NCBI GenBank assembly: GCA_963978545.1
Contig: OZ021729.1
Location: forward strand, 14,473,501 to 14,537,500
Source of the DNA: Linyphia triangularis
Lineage: Eukaryota; Arthropoda; Arachnida; Araneae; Linyphiidae
DNA length: 64,000 nt
Direction of reading: 5' to 3'
Of this stretch, positions 57,721 through 64,000 are shown in pieces. How positions within the stretch are numbered: position 1 is the first letter of the stretch; each line of letters starts with the position of its first letter. A program made the position numbers and the translations under genes. Under the pieces are notes generated by a model. That model was not told the DNA's origin and made no database searches. It saw only the letters and a list, made by a program, of their open reading frames with translations.

Positions 57721-58463
57721 AAAATCATAGAATATGTATGTATTGAAAACTTTGAATTTAAGTAATTTGTTCAGATGGATTTAATCGTATTTTTATTTGT
57801 TGTATACGAAAAATAAAGAACACATTTTGATTGCAATACGTCAGGACCACAATATACGTTTAATATAGTAGCAGTGAAATTAATATTGTAGTACAATAAT
57901 TGAATAATGATAATGTTATAAGATTTAAATTATTACTTTATTAAAAACTTATTTTTACTTGTTCGATAAACTTTAATTTCCTAAGTGTAAGATCCGAATG
58001 GATAGAAGTTGCATTTTTTATACTTTTTTTTTACAATTTATAACTTTCTAATTCAGATTTTAAGCCTTATTTTTAAAAATATTTTAAATTTATTTCTCTC
58101 GATAACCCAGTGCAAAATTATGGTAAAGACCATTTTTCAAAGAACAAGATTTGAAAAACTAAAAGAATCATAAAATTGACCTTCGGGAAATAACATTCTT
58201 GGAGTAACGTCAATTCTTGCATGGATGAGGGTTTTCCCTCGTTCCTTTTCGAGCTTATATACAGGTTTCGTGATAAATAGAGTAAGCAGATCATATTGTT
58301 ACCGACTTTAAATACTAATATGGATTAATGATTGCTTATTATGTAATGAGTCAATTTAAACGTGATTATGCCAATGTTAGTATGAATGTTGAAAGAAGTC
58401 TATTCAAAGCTTGTGTCCGTCGATTTTGCCCAAAGTCAATACTCCTGGATATAAAACTGTAAA
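57721..58463. other. intergenic, AT-rich
   Basis: No feature supported. Confidence 0.6.
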
Positions 58464-58471
58464 TGCTACAG

Positions 58472-59560
58472 CAGGGTTTGCCACTAACTTTTAGAGATGG
58501 GCCATATGACTTATGTTAGAGCTTTTAGCGGGCCGGATGGACTAATATATATATCTTTAATTATTATCGATTCAAAAGTATATAGCATTTCTGAAAACTG
58601 AAAAAGAAAAAAAATATTGATTTTTTTTTATCTTAATAAAATTAGAATTGTTATTTGGATTATTTTTTCAAATAATTAAAAAATAACAACAGAGTGGCCA
58701 CAGAACCAAGAAAACCTGGAAATCAAGGAAATGTCAGGGAGATTTCAGATTCTGGAAAAAATCAGGGAAATGTCAGGGAACTTTTTAAAATTTCATGAAA
58801 ATCGGGAAAATTTTGTATTGTTTAAGACACGTTCATCCATATTTTGTCTCTATTTACATGGAGATTTCTGATGGTAATCGTTAGAAGTTTAATGTTACGG
58901 AATAGTTTAAACTTTTCATTACCAGCAAAACTATTAATTTTTGTTATATTTTTTTCTTCTACATATTATCTCTTTAGCATGCATGTTCTATTTGAACAGG
59001 GTGTCTAGACATCTGGAAAATCTAAGAAGATTGGGGAAATTTGAAAAAAAGTTTTCCCTTAAATCAGGGAATTTTTTAGAAATCTGTTAGGGAAATCAGG
59101 GAATTATCAGGGAACTTTTTTTCCTGAATTTTGCGGCCACCCTGAATAATTTGTATTATCAGTAAATTAAAGCCTAAAAAAGAAGTGAATTTTTTGTTTC
59201 AACGTGAAAGTGGGACTTAACCTAATTTTTAATAAAAGATATAGACTATACTTCCAGATTACTCTGTTTTAATCGATATCCATATTGTAAAACGATTGCG
59301 GTTGAAATCATTCAGTTTATTTTATGATAGAGTTGATCTCTGTTGCAATATTTGTTGCATATAGTTTCTTCGAGCAAGTTGTGGAGAACTCTGCTCTATA
59401 TAGTTAACACTTACTATTTTGGATAAATTATTAACAAATTATATCAGAGAAAAGTTCATACCAATTTATTTTTTATTTTTTATTCAGGGCTGCCGGCGGG
59501 CCGCAGGAAAAACTGTCGCGGGCCAAATCCGCCCCCCGGGCCGCGTAATGGCTAACGCTG
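58472..59560. mobile_element. hAT element (CAGCGTTTGCC family, copy 2), perfect 8-bp TSD, with nested guest
   Basis: The ends are CAGGGTTTGCCACTAAC and GTAATGGCTAACGCTG. TGCTACAG is duplicated exactly at 58,464-58,471 and 59,561-59,568. It matches the 51,334 copy along its length (for example TTCAAATAATTAAAAAA and AAAACTGTCGCGGGCCAAAT). It is interrupted at 58,690-59,144 and has lost part of the transposase C-terminus that copy 1 keeps. Confidence 0.93.
58690..59144. mobile_element. CAGGGTGGCCACA-family MITE nested in a hAT element
   Basis: The ends are CAGAGTGGCCACAG and GCGGCCACCCTG. Flanks AACAA and AATAA differ at one base, and the uninterrupted sister at 51.5 kb shows the empty site. 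The interior repeats AATCAGGGAA and TCAGGGAAC words, the inverse of the 8,338 copy. Confidence 0.88.
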
Positions 59561-59733
59561 TGCTACAGACACGATAGATAGATAAAACGATAAGTCTCGC
59601 TAATGCGAGTTCCTGTACCTAAATTCAAACGGAAGTTAAGACCGGAAGTCAATTAGAAATTTCTTAAGCTTAAATTATAAATTCTACAGACATGTGTCAT
59701 ATATCATTGTAAAGGTCTCAAAATGGTTAGCAG

Positions 59734-59734
<1 letters not shown>

Positions 59735-59784
<50 letters not shown>

Positions 59785-59805
59785 TAAAAAAAAAAAAAAA
59801 AATCA
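59735..59805. repeat. poly(A)-(TA)n-poly(A) tract
   Basis: Two A runs flank a short TA run; simple sequence. Confidence 0.95.
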
Positions 59806-61440
59806 TTTGAAAGTTTTAATTCTTAATCTGAAGTCAACACCTTAGATTCAGATAGGGTGAAAATTTTCCTCGTCAAATTTGTCGTTAGCTTGGCGACGTT
59901 TTTGTTTATAAAAAATTTTTCGTCACGATTTCTAACAAATATTTATCAACAACCCTAACATTTTTAAATATAGTTCAATAAAAGTGCGCACATTTAGTAT
60001 ATTATTCAATTCTCTTTTCTGCTGAATGCATAAAAGGGATGAAAAATATAGTAATGAATGTTTATAGAACTTTAATTCCAATTCAGAAATTCCAAATGAA
60101 TTACTTTGTTAAATGAATAAATATTTAACTTGGATTTAATATTAACGCATTTATGAAAAGAATGTTTTGGTAATTTATTCAGCTCTAGTTGCTGTTTTAA
60201 TAGTATTTAATCAGAATACTCTCTGGTTATTCATTCAGTGTGTAATGTGACTTTAATATCATTTTAGTATACATAACACAATCATTTAGAGTTTTAGACT
60301 GTTAGATAGTATTGAATATTTAGTTCAATAACATTCTTTAATGAGCCTCTATGAGATATTTATTCACATTTAAAGATGCTTAACATCAAATTATCATTAA
60401 ACTTATTTATGCATCAAGTAAAAATTCTGATGGTAAGTATTGTTGAAAGAAAGCAGTGAAAGGATTTAGCATTATCGTGAAACATCTTGACACCGATGGA
60501 TGGATTTTTTTTTTAAACAATGTTTAACAACATCTTTTAATCTTACTCGTTTTGAAGGTATTTTTCATTACTGGTGCTTTTCGTTGACTTTGTGACCCTA
60601 AGTTTGCTATACAATATTTTGGATCTTATTAGATCTCCTCAACATACTTTTTATGACATCGAATTTGTTCTACAACATTGTTTATGACTTTGTTTTCTTC
60701 TAAAAATTGTTTGACGACATTAAGTTACATTTACACTTTATGATAAGTTATTGATAACTCGTTTACATAATGTTTTCTTGCAAACACAGTATATGAAAAA
60801 TTTGGCAGTAATTCAAAAAAGTTATTTTCAATGAAATAATTGAACTACCTACGAGAATCTATTGGAAAGTTTCACTGTATAAAACTAGATTTTTTTTTTT
60901 AAGATTAAGTCCTAGTAAGGATCATTCCCTATTCTCGCTTGTTTTTTGTAGAAATTTTTGTAGAAAACCTTGAAATTTAGTGAGAAGGCACGAAAAAGAT
61001 CACATAATGAAATGACACAAATTGTTTTCTTCTAATATCTGTCTATTATAAATGAAAATTAAAATAGCAAAAGACCAAACCAGGTGGAGCCACTGCATAT
61101 GCATTAACGTAAGAATTTCAAATATAAAATAAAATATATTAAACGCTATTTTCGAGTTTTATAACTTATATCATTTCATTAAGTGATCATTTTCGTACCT
61201 ACCCACCAAATTTCAAGATTTTATACGAAGTAGTTTCTAAATGCATTGGGCTAGAAGATTGTAACGTAGCGAGCATAGGGAATGAGCCTTATTATGACTT
61301 ACTCTTAAGGTCATAAGTTTCTGTGGAATATAGACACAAATGAAATAACAATTTAATTTGTATGAAGTCAATGGCCCTATACTGACGTACTGTATTTGCC
61401 TAAACTAAAAAAAAAATTGAAAAAAATGACTGCTGTACAA
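59806..61440. other. intergenic, AT-rich
   Basis: No gene supported. Imperfect ~30-bp repeats containing TTTATGACATCGAATTTG-like text occur at about 60,640-60,725. Confidence 0.55.
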
Positions 61441-61449
61441 TACAATAAC

Positions 61450-61972
61450 TAGAGGTCGGCGATATATCGATACGACGATATTTTTATCGATATTTCTATA
61501 AAAATATCCATAAAAGTCACCGATATATCGATATTTTCAAAAGTTTTTAGTTTTTTGATGATCGTTTTGTAGTTCCATGTGTTTTTTCGATTTTCTTTAT
61601 ACCCTTTTTAAAAACTTCAAAACTAAAGTTTCAACTTGGCTGAGAGACAGTTAAAATGGCCCCAGTATTCAATATTTTGCCATACACTTAAAAGCTATTG
61701 AAAATTATCTAAACTTTTCTTAAAATCACTGCACTAATTAAGCGAAAATATAACTTTTTTTTTTTTTTTTTTGTAATAGATCCATTTCAGTTGAAAAAGC
61801 AATCACCTTACAAAAAGCATTCATGAAAAGTTGAAATTCGACCCGAAAAACTTTGTTTCTCGCAAAATTGAAAATCGAATAAAAAAAATAATCATGTATC
61901 GATATATCGATATTTTTTTCTATATAACGATATAGTATCGATATTTATTTTGATCGATATTTCCGACCTCTA
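61450..61972. mobile_element. hAT-type MITE with TATCGATA repeats, perfect 8-bp TSD (copy 2)
   Basis: Same termini as 22,927 (TAGAGGTCGGCGATA / TTTCCGACCTCTA), with ACAATAAC duplicated exactly at 61,442-61,449 and 61,973-61,980. It carries five TATCGATA octamers. It is closely similar to copy 1 throughout, with small indels, so the family was active fairly recently. Confidence 0.95.
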
Positions 61973-61980
61973 ACAATAAC

Positions 61981-64000
61981 ACATGTTCGAAAAAATATAA
62001 CACTTTGAGGGAAATTTTTCTAAATTCGCCCATGGACAGGGCCGTCGCTAAGAATTTTGGTTGGGGGGGCGTAGACATCCTTTTGCCGACTGAAATCAAG
62101 ACACGTCGGTGTAAATGTAGAAAATATAAATTAAGGTGCTAATAAATTGTTAACTAATTTTTATTAATGTAAAATTAACGTATACATAATTTTTAATTAA
62201 TATATGAATAATTGCTGCATAATTAATTATTAATTAATGTAAACCTAATTGTTAATGCATTTTTTTTATTTAATTGTGAATTGTTTTATTTAATGTGAAA
62301 TTAGTTTGAATTATTTTTAAATTACCGTCTAAACAATTTTTAATATTTTATGGCATTTTATCAATACGTACTTAATGTCAAATTTTAAGTAAATTCCCAT
62401 CACATTATAGTTGAAGATCCTTCAAATTCATTTAATTTTTAATTTCTTTTTAGTAAATTAACCCTTCCTCTCCAAACAAAGGAGATTATTTTTGGAAACG
62501 TTTTTATTTGGGGGCAGGGGGAGGGGGGGGGGACATTTATACTTTGCAGATAGATAGAATTTCCCCCCACAATCTTAAACCAATTCAGTAAACTGAAAAG
62601 TACAGTTGCTTCATTTCGATACAACTTTTTTTTTAATTTTCAAATTGCAGTTTCAAAAAAAAATAAAAAATAATTAAACGTGTAAAAGTGGTTGGGAAAT
62701 AGCACTTTAACATGGAATTAAATAGATGAAAATTATTGATCAAATAGGTGACTTTTGTAAAATGAATTGTATAAAGGTTGATCAAAAAACAAATTCTGGA
62801 AAAATTCTTTTTAAAATTCTGGCGAACTATTGCTACTACAGAAAATTCCCTACGCAAAAGTAGGGAAAAGTAGGGAAGTAGGGAAAAAAGCACTGCAATT
62901 TTTATAATAGATACAATGTCAGGGACATAAGAAACATGCACTTGCACTCCTTTCCCTCTGGGTTTCGAAAAATAAAGTAACGTGGAAAAAAAGTGGTAAA
63001 ATTTACAAGAAAAAAATATATATGGATATTAATTCATCAATTTGAACAGAACATTAATGAACAATTATTAACTAACATCCAATTAGGAAATCCAATTCCC
63101 ATCTTCGAAAAATCAAGGATTAAACAAAAACTTTTGTCGCCTTACATCTCCCTGCAAATAATCATGTAGGCGTTCATGGACACTATAATTACATTGCAAA
63201 AGACAATTATTATTAAAAGCGATTTGTTAATTATTTAATTTTTAAATACTTTTTAACACATTTTCCTAACTAAAAAAAGAAAAGATTTTGATTTTTCTTG
63301 AAACGTGTGTTAATAGTAAAACTTAATTTTTTTGTAACAATGCAATCCAGGAACCTACTTCTTAAAAGTAGTTACTTCGAGTATATATTTTTATCAAAAT
63401 TGCTGGATTTAATTAACTGATTTTTTTGTGGTTTTTCACTGAAGTTGTATGGTTTTTCAGCAATAATTTCTGCAAATATTACTCATTTTTTGAACAATAA
63501 TCATTTGTTCAAGAAGGAAAGTATACTTGAAAATGCTAGGTTTTTTTTTCTAAGCGGGATTAAAAATGAAATGGATTATTTTAGCATTAAACCAAACTAT
63601 AATATTTATGTGCAAAAAGGTAAGTTATTCGCAACTAATTGAACTTCGAATTTAGTGACAAAATACTCTATAAAAAAGCATGCCATAATTTTTAGCACAA
63701 CATACCAAACTATATAAGAATAGTACGTGTGGGTTTTTTTGGGAAAGGTGTGGGGGGGGGGGGAGGTATTCAAATCTACAGTGTTAATACGATCTTGAGG
63801 AAGAACAAGTTGCACATTTGATGATCAAAGCAAGAGAAACATCACTGTCAACATGAAATTTCCAAAAACCCACCCCCATTTCCCTTACCCACACATAATG
63901 GTTATGATCCTAATTTGAGATTTATTGATCCAATTTGAAATATTTTTAAAGGTATTTAAACTAAAAAATCTTAGTTTATCTGAAAGACAATTTTTTCCCG
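61981..64000. other. intergenic, AT-rich with G-rich runs
   Basis: G-rich runs occur at 62,062-62,071, 62,510-62,533 and 63,750-63,766. GGGCCGTCGCTAAG followed by GGGGGGG at about 62,040 looks like the end of a transposon, but no partner end was identified. No gene seen. Confidence 0.55.

Overview
This window is AT-rich metazoan nuclear DNA with long introns, dense transposable elements, tRNA-derived SINEs, Helitrons, hAT and piggyBac-type elements and long (TA)n tracts. The one clear host gene has metazoan intron structure and sequence. I infer an arthropod, most likely a chelicerate such as a spider, but the sequence alone does not prove the lineage.

Region 1-18,828 (minus strand) is the 5' part of GBF1, the large Golgi Arf guanine-nucleotide exchange factor. 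I could place 13 coding exons by reading through splice junctions. They join in consistent phase and give about 760 residues: the DCB domain, a serine-rich linker, the HUS domain with its NYDCD box, and the approach to the Sec7 domain. The catalytic Sec7 domain and the C-terminal half lie beyond base 1. The ATG exon has a splice acceptor in front of it, so at least one 5' UTR exon and the promoter lie upstream (higher coordinates); I could not locate them. The introns carry many elements, several with readable target-site duplications (TSDs).

Region 18.8-42.7 kb holds no convincing host coding exon. It contains MITEs, three copies of a Helitron-like family with internal tandem repeats, an LTR-retrotransposon pol tail, recent tandem duplications, a hAT transposon with a recognisable broken BED/hAT transposase interrupted by a SINE, and a LINE RNase H fragment.

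At 42.7-43.16 kb a short GC-rich, CpG-rich block with an NRF-1-like palindrome ends in an ATG-containing mini-exon with a strong donor. It is the best candidate for the promoter and first exon of a second, plus-strand gene whose later exons I could not find.

Region 43.2-64 kb is mostly repeats: six copies (with those at 17 kb and 41 kb) of one dispersed family, nested MITEs, a piggyBac-type element, a very long (TA)n tract, a hAT family with perfect 8-bp TSDs, and a 0.65-kb foldback element. One small unassigned coding-like stretch lies at 47.3-47.65 kb, and one decayed Ser/Thr-rich reading frame at 53.2-53.73 kb.

I found no CRISPR array, operon, phage or bacterial feature, and no convincing new multi-gene system. 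The most informative signals are transposon nests with intact TSDs, which can be read as a relative insertion history, and the likely new promoter/first exon.
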